From Todiramphus chloris collaris (Eukaryota; Chordata; Aves; Coraciiformes; Alcedinidae), in assembly GCA_025345505.1 (NCBI GenBank), contig JANVCC010000062.1, positions 11,385,412 to 11,449,411 on the forward strand: DNA of 64,000 nucleotides. The letters are read 5' to 3'. The translations under genes and the position numbers were made by a program. The notes under the pieces are model-generated. The model was not told where the DNA came from and did not search any database. It saw only the letters and a list, made by a program, of their open reading frames with translations. Positions 38,171-51,227 of the stretch are shown piece after piece. Each line of letters opens with the position of its first letter. Position 1 is the first letter of the stretch.

Positions 38171-41100
38171 TATGACTTTTGCAAAGCAGTGCAGATTGCC
38201 TCCTCCCCACCCTTGCTCGGTTTAAAGATATTGTGCAGCCCTTGCCTTCTTTTGAGACAATATTTGAAATGTCACCCACTTCTTGCTTTCAGAACAAGAA
38301 AGCATTGCTAAGGGCAAAGGTCTTTGCTTTACAGAGTACGAATTTATCTTTCTCTTATTTCCTAATCCTATTATCTATATCCGCTTTATCTGTTAAACCC
38401 AAACTCAGCTGTATTCTAGCTCCATTAAAACCATCCAGCAGTGTATCTTCAGCAATCAGAAGCTCACTTCCTAATGCTACTTTTTGGGTAATGCACTCCA
38501 AACTGCCCTTTATGTACTCTTTTCTTCAGAAGCCTTTGCTACTGTTCAGGATCCCTTTATGATACGAGCACTCTCCTCTGAATCTGTCACCAGAAAGCAC
38601 TTTCTGAGTGCCTGCATTCATTAACTGCAGGAAATAAGAAGGCTCCACTGTTGCTAGCACAACTTAAATGAATCCCTACGTTTTTTTCCTAAAAAGATAA
38701 GATCTGGTGCGGCAAATCTATGCACTCTCCACCAATGACTTACTTAACACTAGTTACTGCGTAGCAGTATGGTGATCCTAGTGAAAACAGGGTTGTGCTG
38801 TAAACAATACGCATAATAGCACTACCCATTAAAGTTGCAATTTGATTTCCCTCTGGGTATCAAACGTATGTATTATTGGTCTATACAGCAGCACCGAGCA
38901 ATAAGGAAAGCCTATGTCACATGGCAAAACTAGCTCTAAGGGAGTCAGCTGCCTCCATCAGCACTCAGTGTTGAAGTATTTGAGGAGCTTTGCTCTCACA
39001 GATAGCTGGACTCCTCAGCACGTGTATTCACAGGAGCGTACCACACAATAGGACACCCTTCTCATTTTCCCCCCTTCTCATTCCCACCTCACTCACACCT
39101 ATTCACAGAGGGCTCTGCCCTATGGTTCTGCCATTCATGTAGGTTGTTCCAGCACTAAGTGCATACCAGTTTGGGGTCTGTTTTTCACACACACACACAG
39201 GAAATATGTGTCCAAGACCTGGGAAAGTTTAACTTGAATATTTAAAAACAACCTGAGTCAAGCAGAAAAGTTCTGATGCCTCTGACCTGCCTATTCACTG
39301 TGCCTGTTACAACATCAGTATGTGACTTTAGGAGGGTAGACAGTCAGTCTGTCTCAGGGTAGGTGCTGTATCCTTAACTTAAGCCAAAAGCAGTCTTCTC
39401 ATTATGTTTTGATAGCCCAAAGCGAGGAGAAATAGAGAGCAGGCTGGGTATTTCTGCACTTTGTTAAAGTGAAAGGACAATCAACATCAGGAACATTAGT
39501 GGTGGCAGAACACAAGATTGCTCAGCAGCGTATGAAAAGAAAACTAGTCATCTGAATTGAATTTTCAGCTGGGGCCTAAGAGGCCAAATTTAATCATCCA
39601 CCGAAAATTATCACACAAGTCAATATTCCCTATTTCCCTTTGCAAGGGAAAGAAACTGATTCTCTATTTTTCAGTCGAGCAGGTGGCCTTGAGGCAGCTA
39701 ACCAGCTGGCTGATAGCTAAATACCTTTGCCAAGACAAAAGCTAGTAGCATGATTGATTATCTTCCTATTGTACTGGAAGTGGACCCTCCTCGCCGGCCC
39801 GACTCCTGAGCTCCTGCTGTGCTAGCACGCAGCAAAACTCTTCCAGGAGCTGGCAGAGGTGGTCCCAAATGCCAGCCTCTGCCCGGCCTCTGCGTTAGGT
39901 ACCTGCTAGGTCAATTTACTGATGGGGCAGCAATAAAAATGCTTGAATTTTAGATTTCATTTTAGGGACACACGAGATACACCAGTCACATCGACAGAGC
40001 ACTGCATCCCACACCTTACCCATGGCGGGTATGCCATGGTGACACTTGGGGCTGGAAGAGCATCGAGGGGACACATCCGTCTAGGGCTGGGTGCTGCAGC
40101 ACCACCAAGCTTAGCACAGCGGCAAAAGAGCTGCCGACAAGCTGGATAAACACTTCAGCTGTCAAACCTTAGCTCTACGGTGCCATGGCCACATAGCTAG
40201 CAGCACCCCAGCTAGTATTCAGTTTACAGACAGCCCAGACTCTGTCTACACTACCTTGCAGTCATACTTTTGATTACTTCATTCCCCGCAGTGCCTGCTA
40301 AGATCAACCGTGGTTTTACGTGCTCCTGAGAGAAGGAAAATTCATGAGTCCCATCACACCTCCTTCTTCTCCTTAGATCACATCCTGACCTCCTTGCATA
40401 AAAAATAGCCTTCTGGCTAGTCTGCAGCCAGCCTGTCACCAGTATTCACTCACCTGATGCAAGGGTTTGCGAGATGATACGGCTGTCATCACACATACAC
40501 AAGAAAAGTATGGGCTTGGACAAAAGTAGAGGCCCAGGCAGAGCCCACAAGTTCCTGTCAGTCCTTTAGTAATTAAATAGGAGCAGAGCCTGCAAGCCCG
40601 ACATGACCTGCTGTTCCCGGGATGGTTCTGGCAGTGTGGCACGCAGCCCTCGGGGAACAGGGCCATACAATCGAGTGGCTGCAGATTTAGAGGGAAGGAG
40701 AGGAGACAGACTTTGGGGTTCCTATGCCCAGCCCGAGCACAGAGAAGGTTCCTGGCCATTTTAGTCATGCCTCTGTCGTCATGTGTGTGAAATGGCTATA
40801 ACAAAAATAAGACACGACATAGACATTAAGAGAAGAAATCAAGTGTAAAATGAAGAACTCTAAGGTTCTCATTATCTCCCTGTCAGTCCTCTTTTCCATC
40901 CCAGCCTGCTCTTAACTGTCCTGTCTATGGAGCCCCATCAGTGCTCCCATCCCTTCCCCTCTGTCGGCAAGAATCACAGTACTCTGTGTGTCAGGATACC
41001 ATCAAACATTCCTGAACATTTCTGGAGGCAGGGGAAGCTCTGCAGTCTCCCGTGCAGCTGACATAGGCAAAGGGCATCCATAAGAAACAGGAACATTGTC

Positions 41101-41514
41101 TGGGCCCGAGGACAGGTCAATCTGAGGTAAAACATACAGAAATATCTGGAAAGTAGAAAGGAAAAGGAATTATTCTTTCTTTAAGGATTTTCCAGCTGTA
41201 CTTTATCTGACATTTTAACTGGGAGCCACATGAAGGGAAAAATGTTTAAAATACAGATTGTTTCATTTGTGAGGGGGTTTCCATCCCAGCCAATGCAAAT
41301 CTTTAGGGAAAAAAACACAGGTTTTGTTCCAGGTCTGTCTTACAAACGTGCAGCTCAGGAGGTTTACCTCACTGTGTCAGTTTATGAAGACTGAATATTT
41401 TATTTGGGAGGGGAGAAGGGGGAGAGACCAAACCCAGCAGCTAGACATGCATGTCCGATTAGGTGTATAATTTCCACTCCTAGCTCAATCATGAGCTAAT
41501 CCACCTCCCACATC
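38171..41514. other. Non-coding sequence, nothing recognised
   Basis: A 127-codon plus-strand frame (38179-38562) is hydrophobic and serine-rich with no recognised family. A (CA)7 microsatellite lies at 39186-39199. A GC- and CpG-richer patch spans about 39780-39900. A 110-codon minus-strand frame (40436-40768) is cysteine- and leucine-rich and unrecognised. Confidence 0.6.
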
Positions 41515-41540
41515 ACTGCTTGCAGAATCGGGCCCTACAA
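41515..41540. repeat. Possible ancient CR1-type fragment
   Basis: CTTGCAGAATCGGGCCCTAC (41518-41537) closely resembles the phrase 'gcaggatcgggcccta' found in the tails of old sauropsid CR1-like LINEs. Only about 20 bases are convincing. The assignment is from memory and tentative. Confidence 0.35.
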
Positions 41541-42304
41541 CAACATAAAAGCCAAGGAATGGACAGGAGATGAATTGCAAAAACAGCTTTCACAGAGCAC
41601 AAAATGCCTCAGGTTGATAGCTGAGAATGCACTGCAGTCTCTAGAGACAAATTCTCTCATACCAGCTCTCTTACTGTGTCACAGGAACATTGTTCGCTTG
41701 GTTTTAGGTTTTAGACGAAGGCAAGAAAAAGAAATACTTCAGTGAAACTATGTGTCGTTCATGGAAGGAGTTCACTATAACTGCCATGTTCTTTCTTTTG
41801 TATTACAAGGGGAACCAGCAAAGTATGTTGGGAATATTGGAAATAACACAAAGGGAACCAAGCATTTACAGTGTAAATAATTATGTTGTTTCTTGTGCAT
41901 ATCTCTGCTCCACAGCTGTGTGCTTTAGCTCTGCCCGAGGACACGCTACAAGCTGGTACCCAGAGGTGCAAGGCTTGATTCTGCACAGCGCAGGGAGTTG
42001 TCATCATTGGGATTACTGAGATAAAGGAAATGACTACAAACTTCGCAGAACAGAGGAAAGAGATTTGGGTGGCCTGCAAGAGAGAGCCTCTAGCGGGTAG
42101 GAACCAGAAAAGTGGTCTACATCTCTCTGGTCTTAGACACTCAGAAGCTGCGGTCTTTAAAGCAGCTGAAATCTTGTAGTCCCTGTCTGCCCTTCCCCTC
42201 TAAATGACACACCCAAGCATGGCCTTTAGATTTGGTGCAACTCCATGGGGAGCTGGAGTTGGGTACCAGTTCAGCTGACAAGCCCGGAGCGGGAGGGCAA
42301 ATCT
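41541..42304. other. Non-coding sequence, nothing recognised
   Basis: Two similar-sized frames overlap on opposite strands (41750-42019 plus, 41759-42079 minus), with no recognisable product on either. No repeat is visible. Confidence 0.6.
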
Positions 42305-42425
42305 AAACAAACAAACAAAGAACAACAAAACAAAACCTAAAAAAAACACACAAAACCAAAGCCACCAAAAAAAAAAAAAACACCCACAAAACCAACACAA
42401 AAAAAACAAGAAAAATCCACCACAC
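42305..42425 (+). repeat. A/C-rich low-complexity tract
   Basis: About 120 bp is almost entirely A and C on this strand, with only a few G or T interruptions. It begins with AAAC units and passes through A8 and A14 runs. It could be a degenerated A-rich tail or an AAAC microsatellite. The opposite strand gives the long Phe/Trp/Cys-rich frame at 42200-42409, which is an artefact of this composition. Confidence 0.9.
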
Positions 42426-45400
42426 TTTTTCAGCTTCCTGACTCCAGCTCACCGTGCAGCTGCAAAAGCATCTCTGCCACACAACCTAAGGGGCAAAGCA
42501 GAAGCAGGGATTTCATCTGCTGATGCTGCCCACCAATTATAGTCTGAGCAGCTGCAGTGTGAATTTGCAAGACTCAGACTCTCAGAGATCAGCTTCCTCA
42601 CTGGCAGCAGAAAACAAAAAATAAAAAATTCAAGCCTCATTCAATATTTTCCTTCTGGTTTGCACAACCAAAGATGAAAAAGCTGTCCAAGGTGGGAACC
42701 AAATGACACGTTTATGCTTGCAGATGAAACAAATTAATTTCTCCAGACCCATTTTCACAGGTCGGTACCACCAAGCAGCATGGAGAAAACCCAGCTCCAG
42801 GCACAAGGGTAGGTAGATAGAAATCCACATACCAATACCACTGCCATTCCTCAGTAGCTGCAAAGGCATTTAGTAAATACAGTTAAATTAACTACATTTC
42901 ACTAAGCAGTAAGTAGGTTGAGATCCCTAAGTGGGTTTAAAGGTAACTGTAAATGCCGAAAGGACTGAAAGGGTTGACAGGATTTGCCTCAGTTCTGAGC
43001 AGGGCTACGGCAAATATTCACTGAGAAAAAAAAATGCTAATATTCAAGGATTTGCATTTCATCAAAACAATTATTTTTTGAGCTGGAAAAAGAACATCCT
43101 GAGATCCCTTTCATTCACTTGGATTCCTCTTCTGAGCACAAATCCAATTAAATTTCAAGTTGCAAAATACATTTCTAATCTATCTCAGATATTTGACTTC
43201 TAACAAAAATTAGGACGCCTGTATGTTTGTGGTGAGATCTGCCATCGCATGAAACTCCCATTTTCTATATTCCTCAGTCTCCCTGGATACAAAAAAAAAC
43301 CCCACCAACAGTACAAAGTATTCGCAAAAACTAAAATGTATCCGAGTCGAATGGAACCGTGAAGGTTTTTTCCTTGGCAGTCAGAGAACTGTGAAGTGCT
43401 TTGTGTTCTCTTTGTGTACAGTTTACTGAATAACAGTGATGGAATTGCATACCTAAGCATGAAATCAGTGAAACAGGGATCAAAAAAGACACCAACATGC
43501 AAGAATGATGCAAATCTTGGGCAACCGATAACACCCTACAGCATATACCTTGGGAAGCACCAGCTAGTCACAGAAGCTGTGCCAATCTCACTTTCACTCG
43601 TGTGAAGAGCGCCCTGAAATATCACAACTGAATTTTTCATGTTGTATCTCTTCCCAACCACCTTCTGGTACAAGGTCAAAGGCCTGGCCATGGACTTCTG
43701 AAAAGGAGTGTTCCCACACCCCCTGCTTCCCTCTCAATCCCAGAACATCAAAAGTTTTCACCGTGCCTAAAACGAACGGAAATTATTTTCCAGAACATCA
43801 CAAATAGTTTGGGGACAAATTGCATGTCAAGCTCAAAACCTCAAAATATTGTGAAAGCTTCTGTCAATCATAAAGTCAGGTAGCAGGAAAAGTAATGTTA
43901 TACAACACCTATTGGCCTCCAAGCAGAGTGGGTAGGTGTTATCCGCAGAGTACAGTATCTCCAATTATAGAAAGGGGTAAAACACATGCTATGAGCAGAG
44001 GAAAAAGAAGGTGAAATCTGAAGGACTCTTTGAGGTTGACACATTACTTCAGGCTTATGTTCTTACACAAGGCTTCAGGAAAGGCTGAGTCAGCCCCAGG
44101 CTCCAAGAGTTGGAAGCCCAAGCCCAGGGTACCTCCACCAGCACCAGCATCTACATACACCCCAGATGCCAACCCTGCTCCTACCCATCCACCCAAACAC
44201 AGGGTTTGCTGCCCCTCAGAAGGGAGATGCTGCTCAGATCCAGGCCAGGGACTGAACCAGGATGGTGGAAGAAACCGACAAAAAGTTCTGCGGGGAAGTC
44301 TTTGAGGAGAACCTGCTGTTAGGTCAGTGTAAGAAAAAGGGTAACCCTGAGGGACCGCCTTGACCCTGCGTTAGCATCACAGAAAAGCTAAAGATGACAG
44401 GATGGGAGAGGAAAAAAAGAAAAGAAGATATATAGAGTTTCAGTTCTCTCCCTTTCTATCTGTGAATATGACAGCAAAATGTCAGGGCTAAGGCTTCCAA
44501 GATTACCATGCCAAAGGCAAATTAAGTTATAGCCGTATCTTCAAGACAGAGCATTGTTTGGAAGCAACTGAGGGTAGGACTCGGCCCTAGATTCTGAACA
44601 TGTGCTGTTACAGTACAGAAACCCTAATAAATTACACACAGAATTTCAAAAGCAGGTAACTAGAACCTCTCTGGGCCACAAGACAGTTCCTACCCCAGAG
44701 CTTATCATTAGCCAAAGGCAGCTTAAAAAATGGCAATGGATCTTGAGAAAACATTCAGGAAAGATGCATCAATAACAAGAGAATTGCTCACACATAAATC
44801 TCCCTTGAACCTTTTCCTAGTAGTATTTAATCCTAAAATGTCTGCATTTTGAGCGAGCCCTGGGGAATTCTTGGTAAGAAAAGAAGATGGAGGAGATCTC
44901 ACTCCATACAGGTCTCATCCACACAGCTCATTTACAGAAAAGAAACCACCAAGGGTTACAGAAGCCTGGAGAAACTCAGAATACATATACAATTGTAAGG
45001 TAGGGAAAATCAAGTACTCCCACAAGGTAGAGAAAAGGAAATAAAATTAAAATTATCCCAGCCTCAACATTCCTACTTATAAATTCCAGCCTTCAAAACA
45101 CTCCAACATCCTGGCAGCTACACTTTCAACCTAGCTGAAAACAAGAGGTTTCTGTTAATTCAGAGTGAAGAGAGAAACAGAGGCGTTCACAGAAAAAGAA
45201 ACCAACAACCACATTGGTAGTGAGTTCTTGAACACAGTTGGTTTAGAGCTGACCAAAAAAACCCCACACACCTGACAATACCAGATGGGGTAAAATCTTA
45301 ATACTGTTGAAGTTGTCACCCAGTTTCCAGTGGGAAAAGGAATGGCCCTGCTCCAGTCAAAGGCAACACTTTCACCAAGTGAGTGGCATCCAGAGAATAA

Positions 45401-46949
45401 TTTGGCCTGAGTTCACGGTCAAATGGTTGTCACGTGGAGCTGCACCTGGGACCACTTGTGACCCCATGCCACATTAGGCCTGAGCACACCCAGAAAGGTC
45501 AGAGGCAACTGAGACACTCTTACCACAGCTTCTCATCTCATGCAGAATCGGAAGCGTTACAAGAACGATGTGTTAGAGGAGCAACAGTCACCTCTGGAGC
45601 CTTCCACAGACACCGAGCTCTCACTCAGTGCTCAAAACAGGAGGCCAGTAAGTCCCAGAGTATCTCTCAAGCTCCCAGTGTAGGGGAGAACACCACTCCC
45701 ACATCACAAATCTATCTTTCCCAGTAACTCCTGCTATTCTCTCCAAGCCAGCGTTGCTGGCTTGTGTTGGACTAGAGCATAGCCACCAACAGACCCTGGG
45801 TGCCAGCCACTTGGCCTTTCTGGTTAAAAGGAGAAGGTGCAAGGAACATCACAAAACAGCCTGCTCTGATGAGATCCTCATCTTTGTACTTCAGCTCTAA
45901 GGCATAACAAGGAGGGCTCCTGGGTGGCTGTGCAGGCCAAGGCTTTCCCTGCTTTCTGTCACCCTGCTTGTCCAAGAATACGATTCAAGCGGTGGCTGCC
46001 TTTGTATATATTCCTTCACCAGCTTTGTCAACAGCATCTCATAGAACCAGCTTACAGAATCCAAAATTGTCTCCTGCACTGCAGCCCCTAAATCCCAAAT
46101 TATAACCAATGCTTTTAGAAAGGCTGTCTTCAAGCAAATAATGTATAACATTGTCTTTAGCACCCTTCCCCTGTAAGATGAAAGCAGGAAGTCTCTCTAA
46201 TGGCTTTCCACCTATTTTTTCATTACTGTTGCTGAGAAGAATGTGCTAAAAGTGATACCAGTGACAAGAACAGGCTGAAGTGTGGGTGTGTGGCAGGTAT
46301 AAGTCTGCTTTTCTTCACCTGCATGAACATCAGTAATTCTTTCTATATCACATTATTAGCAAGGGAGCACATAATGTCACCATGTGGCAGAAAAGAATTT
46401 CTGTTTCTCTTCCCACCTGCTTTTTACATCCAAATTCCTACCTGCTAGCTACCAATGATGACAAAACAAGGCAAAATCAAGTTTCGATTCCCTCCTTAAC
46501 TATTTCCCCATAACAAAACAAATCTCTACCAAATGCTTTCCTGCACCTGGCCACTCTGTCTCAGTGGATCAACATGAATACATTTTTGACCAGGGTAATG
46601 CTCATTTGTAGGCAAGGAATAACCCTCAACATCCAGTCTGCCAAAATTGGGGCTTACCCGTTTTCACTCCCTCATACTAAGCAGCCCTCCATGTCCCTGC
46701 AACCGTCACATGGGTACCTTGGTCAGTGCACATTAAAGGCTTAGCTTGCCCAAGTCTTTCAAAGAAAATTAAACAGCAGGAATATGCTAGCTGTGAAAAG
46801 AAAAGGAAATAGAAAAGGGGAAAGAAAAGGGCCTTCTCTATTGAAAACGAAACTTTCTGTCTCGAGGAACAATACCGATTGGATCCAGGACACAATCTGA
46901 TAGGATACAACACGTACTCTGTAGGAGGCATTATGAACCCCTTATTACA
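42426..46949. other. Non-coding sequence, nothing recognised
   Basis: Frames reach about 100 codons, with none recognisable. Octamers lie at 43050 (ATTTGCAT) and 43508 (ATGCAAAT). A phrase near 43930-43995 faintly resembles MIR, and one near 44580-44605 (CTCGGCCCTAGATTCTG) faintly resembles CR1-type tails; both are too weak to call as elements. Confidence 0.6.
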
Positions 46950-47310
46950 TGCGGGATTTATGACCAAGGTCTCCTGCAAGGATCCCTAAGCGCCAAACAG
47001 TTGAAGCGAAAGAAATCCCCTCTCGATGCCCGTTGCAAAAGCCTTTGCTGCCATCTAATGGCACTTTTCGCGAAAGGCAGCACAGCTCTGGGCTTTGAGC
47101 AAAGCTTTGCCAAGTGCCACAGCCTCCTCATCAGGCATTCCCGGCACCTTTCTCCCACCCTGCCCCAGTGTCCTTCAGAAGCAGAGCCGGGGACACCGCT
47201 CAAACCCCAGCTGCTGCAAGGTGATGAACTCCCTTCGCCCTCGCTCTTTAATACACTCTGTGCATTAATCCCGGCTTTGCAACGGCTCAAAAAAACCCAC
47301 GAACCACAGA
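46950..47310. promoter_or_regulatory. Patch of raised CpG density
   Basis: About 15 CpG occur in 360 bp, well above the window's background, with local GC above half. It contains the perfect palindrome TTTCGCGAAA (47066-47075) and a CTCF-like site. It falls short of a clear CpG island. Overlapping frames (126 codons plus, 128 codons minus) are best explained by base composition. Confidence 0.4.
47048..47061 (-). promoter_or_regulatory. CTCF-like motif
   Basis: Read on the minus strand this is CCATTAGATGGCAG, which matches the CTCF core CCASYAGRKGGCRS at 13 of 14 positions; only position 4 differs. It sits 4 bp from the TCGCGA-centred palindrome in the CpG-raised patch, which makes it a better candidate than an isolated match. 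Binding is not shown. Confidence 0.4.
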
Positions 47311-47410
47311 ATTCAGACCTGCAAGGGCTGTGTCCTGAGAACAAACCCCCACGAGCAGCAGAGAGCTGCCCCTCTCCCTAAGCTCCCAGGAGGCACCAAC
47401 CGCCCACCTG

Positions 47411-47440
47411 AGCACTGGGGAGCACTGGGCAGCACTGGGC
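47411..47440 (+). repeat. Short tandem repeat, AGCACTGGG unit, three copies
   Basis: The 10-bp unit AGCACTGGGC repeats three times; the first copy ends in G. It is a minor local expansion. Confidence 0.9.
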
Positions 47441-50400
47441 CACGCTAGCATGGAGCGGCACCTCCTCAGTGTGATGGGGCACTCACCCCTACAGTGATGA
47501 AAAGCAAGGGACCAGCTCTGATTAAGCATCCAGTAAATGATGGATCAAAAAAAGTGGCTGTGAAGATGGCCTGGGCTATGAGGGAACAGAGGCCAGGACC
47601 ATCTCCCACGAGCACTGCCCAAAGGCACGCAGCGGGGAGAGAAGCAGGCTGCAGGGAGGGATGCTGCCCGGTCTGTGCTAGCTTGGTGGCTCTTCCACCT
47701 GCCGAAGGAAGCTTTCTGCACTAAAACCAGCTCTAGGGAACAATGTCCTTTTCATTTGGCTGTCCCCACAACAGCCTTCTGGTTGGGATTTTTCTGGACA
47801 ATCACCATTCCCCGCTTTTTGTTTAACCTCAAGTGGATTAAGAGTAATTTCAGGGTGGCTATACTGAAAATTTGGTGTAACAGAAAGTCTTGAAGTAACC
47901 ATCTTCTAAATATACGTTTCCACGGGAAAACAAAACAACAACCAGCAACAAGAAGTTTGTCCAGTAAGCTGCATAAAAGCTCAAAATGCAAACAGCTGCA
48001 GAGAAGAGTGCTTACCAAAAATCATCGATTAGCTAAGAAAGATCCATGATGCTGGCAAGATTGTGGGGAGCACAACTGAACCCAAGGGCCCTGAATGAGC
48101 AAGTAAGAGCTCAAAACCAGAAAAATAAGGTGTTTAGAAGATGAAACTATGTCGTGCTCACAACTGTTCTCTTTCCATTTTCAAGATCTGAAATGAACAA
48201 CCTAAACAAACCCAGGGGGCAAAAAAAAAAAAAAAGCCATCACTGCCTCACTAGCATCATCTTGAAAAATGTCCAGGTAGCATTAAATTCTTTTCCCAGG
48301 TACGAATTTCCATCAATGTGGAGATTCAGAGATACAAGAGAGAAAATGTTGCGTTGCAACATCTCATAGTAGCTTTTTTAGTCTAGAAGTTACCAGTGAC
48401 TGACTTTATCACTGAATGTGCTGGCAAATTAAGAGAATTTCTCCTTCATGTATTTACACCTCTCTGACAACTCAGCCTTCACAAAGAGTTCTGCAAGAGA
48501 AGCTGTGTTTGATCAAACTTCCATGGAAATTTCACTTTGTGTTGATCGCTGGAATATGCTTTGTCTCCCATTTGAAACTTGTGTTCAGGAACCAGACAAA
48601 TTCTTAAGGACTAGAAGATGAAAGGTGCAGTAGCTCTTGTTAGGATATCTTATAATATTTCAGAAGTAACTACTAATAAAAACCCACATATCCATATTTT
48701 TCAGACCAAATGATTAGAAAAGGAAGCCTACAGTTAAGTTGCACAAATAAGCTAATTTGTATACATGTCCAACTTACATACGTGTTTGCACACGTTCCTC
48801 TGGGTGCTTCCCTCACTGACGGCCATGGGCTGCTACAGAAAGCATCTATTACATCCTCTTTAAAGAGCAAAAATCAGAACAAGGAAACAAACATAAAGGC
48901 TTAGGATGAGGAAGAATATGAGACCTTTATGACATACCACATACCGTATCAAAGCCTGAACCACATTGTTAATGCTGATAATACTTGCCCACTTTTCAGG
49001 GAAGAGTTGCCCCATTTTTTGGAGGGAGCAGGTCAGCCTACCAAACACAAAGCATGTTACATCAGCCCCCTAGAATGATTCAGTCACTTCTGGATGTAAT
49101 CATGAACACACACTCACATGCAAGCACTCCCACACAGCCTGAATTCTCAGCACCAGAGATCAGGTGAACATAAATAAGGGTGGATATAAACACTGGTTAT
49201 GAACCCGCGGATGTGAAATCTGATGCCAACGTGGAATTGCCTTGAGTTGCCTCGTTGATAAATGTACTGGAAAGACTAGCATACCTTTCAAGGACAGCAT
49301 GCTCTGTGATCAATTGGTTGGATTTTCTTGAAACCTTTAATATACCATGCAGTAAAGGGATAATAAAATAATCTCTCTGCATTTTCAGCACCTAGCAGGA
49401 ATTTGAGCTACACACGAATACATCCTGAGTGATCCCAGACAAATGTGCTGTAATGACAAAAGCATTGCTGAGCCTCTCTGGTACAAGCCCCCATTAAAAA
49501 AAAAAGCATTTCCAGTCTGAAAAACAAAAGGCAGAGAAAGAGGAAGAGTTTAAGATTCCTGATCCCTGTTCTCACAGTAGCTAATCTCAGGCTCCAGCCT
49601 GTGCTCTTTCCTCTTCAAAGACTGCAGTGTAGCATTCAAAGACTGCAGTGTAATGTTTTCCTTCAGCTCTGCATATTCCCTGCATTGTATCTATAGTGAA
49701 ATATGTGCAGTTCGTCACACATCTATTCCACTTGTTTATACAAGTAACATTTCAACACTCCCTTCCCTCACGTTTCACAGTATCAGCTCTGAGTTGTTGC
49801 CTTTTGCACCTTTTTTTCTTTTTAAATGTTTGAGGAGATAGCTGTAGAGAGCCTTGAGTCAGATAACCTCACTGTCTGTATCTTTCCAGGGATGCTAGGA
49901 TCACCTAGATCCTCTGAAATCTTCACAATGCCCCAGTGGACAGCATTGGAGCATATTCAGCTCATGGATCCTTTCTTTAGAATAATCTACCTAGGCAGCA
50001 AGAGCTGTATTCAGTCTGAGCAAAAATACTTTTTTTTTTTTTTACTAGGTCTTTTATTTAGATGTAAAGTCATAACATGTCTCTCAGCCATATGTGAGTT
50101 TAAAATAAGTGGCTGTTAATGTATTTAAGAATACTGCTTTAAAATGGCCTAGGAAAAGCTTTGCAGTGGAATTTGTTTCCTGAGAAGACAAGAGCGGGGA
50201 GAATAATTTCTGATTTTATGGCTGGAGCACTGTATTAAGAGGTCTTCTCAGCCATTTCGTAGCAAATAAAAATATTCAAATACTCACCACTTTTCTCCTC
50301 CAGGGAATCTCAGAGTCCTCCGCACTGGTTCCAGCGAAGGAACGTGCGAGGGATTTTATAAACAACCATTTACATAACTCTGCCAGCACTAATATCATCA

Positions 50401-51206
50401 GTGACGCTGGCCGAGAAGTCCATCTGATCGCACCAGGGCAGGAGGACACACACAGATTCCTGTCCACCCTCGTTCTGGCCCCAGCTCGAAACATCCTCCA
50501 CCACTGGGCAGCCCAGGGACCGGTCCCTGCCACCTTAATGCCATTTGCCTCTTTCTGTTTCCCAGGGAGTAACTGGGTGCTTACAGTACCCCTTCTCCTT
50601 AAGTTGCAGCAGACAGCATCTAATAGCCACGTGTCATCATCCTGACCAGCTCCACATGCAAAACCCCAGGTCAAAGCTGATTTTTGTTATATTTTAGCCC
50701 AAAGACAAACATGTCTTTTCCTGGTGAGTGCTATGCTTTAACAAGTAAATTGTTACCCTAGGAGTACAGTGTGAATGCAAGACTGAGGGGGAAAAAAAAA
50801 AAAATAGAAAACAACAAAAGGGGGAGGGGAGCTTCATGAAAAGAAGCTTTCTTTCAAAAGTTAATGCATGACCTTATGTGGAGAGCTGAAGGAAGGGAAA
50901 GAAAGGAGAAGAGAGATGCACACTGCCGCTCCCTGGACTGTCAAGCAGGATGCATGCTTCACTAAGTAGTCATATGGCACTTTTCACCTTCCTAAGCAAG
51001 GATGCTTTTAAAGCCTCTATATCTGTCAGTCCTTGCTAACTCACACACCCAAAAGTGACACTGAATCTAGTATCTTCTGCCCATCTGCTGCATGGTACCG
51101 GCCGTAACTACAGCAGCTGCCTGCCTCCCGGTAACAGCCTACCCATCGCTTTCTCAGGCAAAAGGGTTCTGCTACGAGAAAATGCTACAAGCAAATTTCC
51201 TAGAGG
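47441..51206. other. Non-coding sequence, nothing recognised
   Basis: Frames up to 132 codons (50276-50674 minus) have no recognisable product. An exact 18-bp phrase TTCAAAGACTGCAGTGTA is repeated with a 21-bp period at 49614 and 49635. A 14-T run lies at 50030-50043. Nothing else stands out. Confidence 0.6.
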
Positions 51207-51227
51207 AAAAAAAAAAAAAAAAAAAAA
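51207..51227 (+). repeat. Poly-A run, 21 bases
   Basis: An uninterrupted A run after TAGAGG and before TAAATTC. No adjacent retroposon body is recognisable. Confidence 0.95.

Noticed and set aside
42200..42409. Phe/Trp/Cys-rich apparent membrane peptide on the minus strand
   Set aside because: It is the reverse translation of the A/C-rich low-complexity tract.
46480..46500. tRNA B-box-like word (AGTTTCGATTCCC)
   Set aside because: No matching A box upstream and no cloverleaf could be drawn.
46680..46990. Possible endogenous retroviral LTR, because of distinct texture and more CpG
   Set aside because: No paired LTR, no primer-binding site, no target duplication and no viral reading frame are visible.
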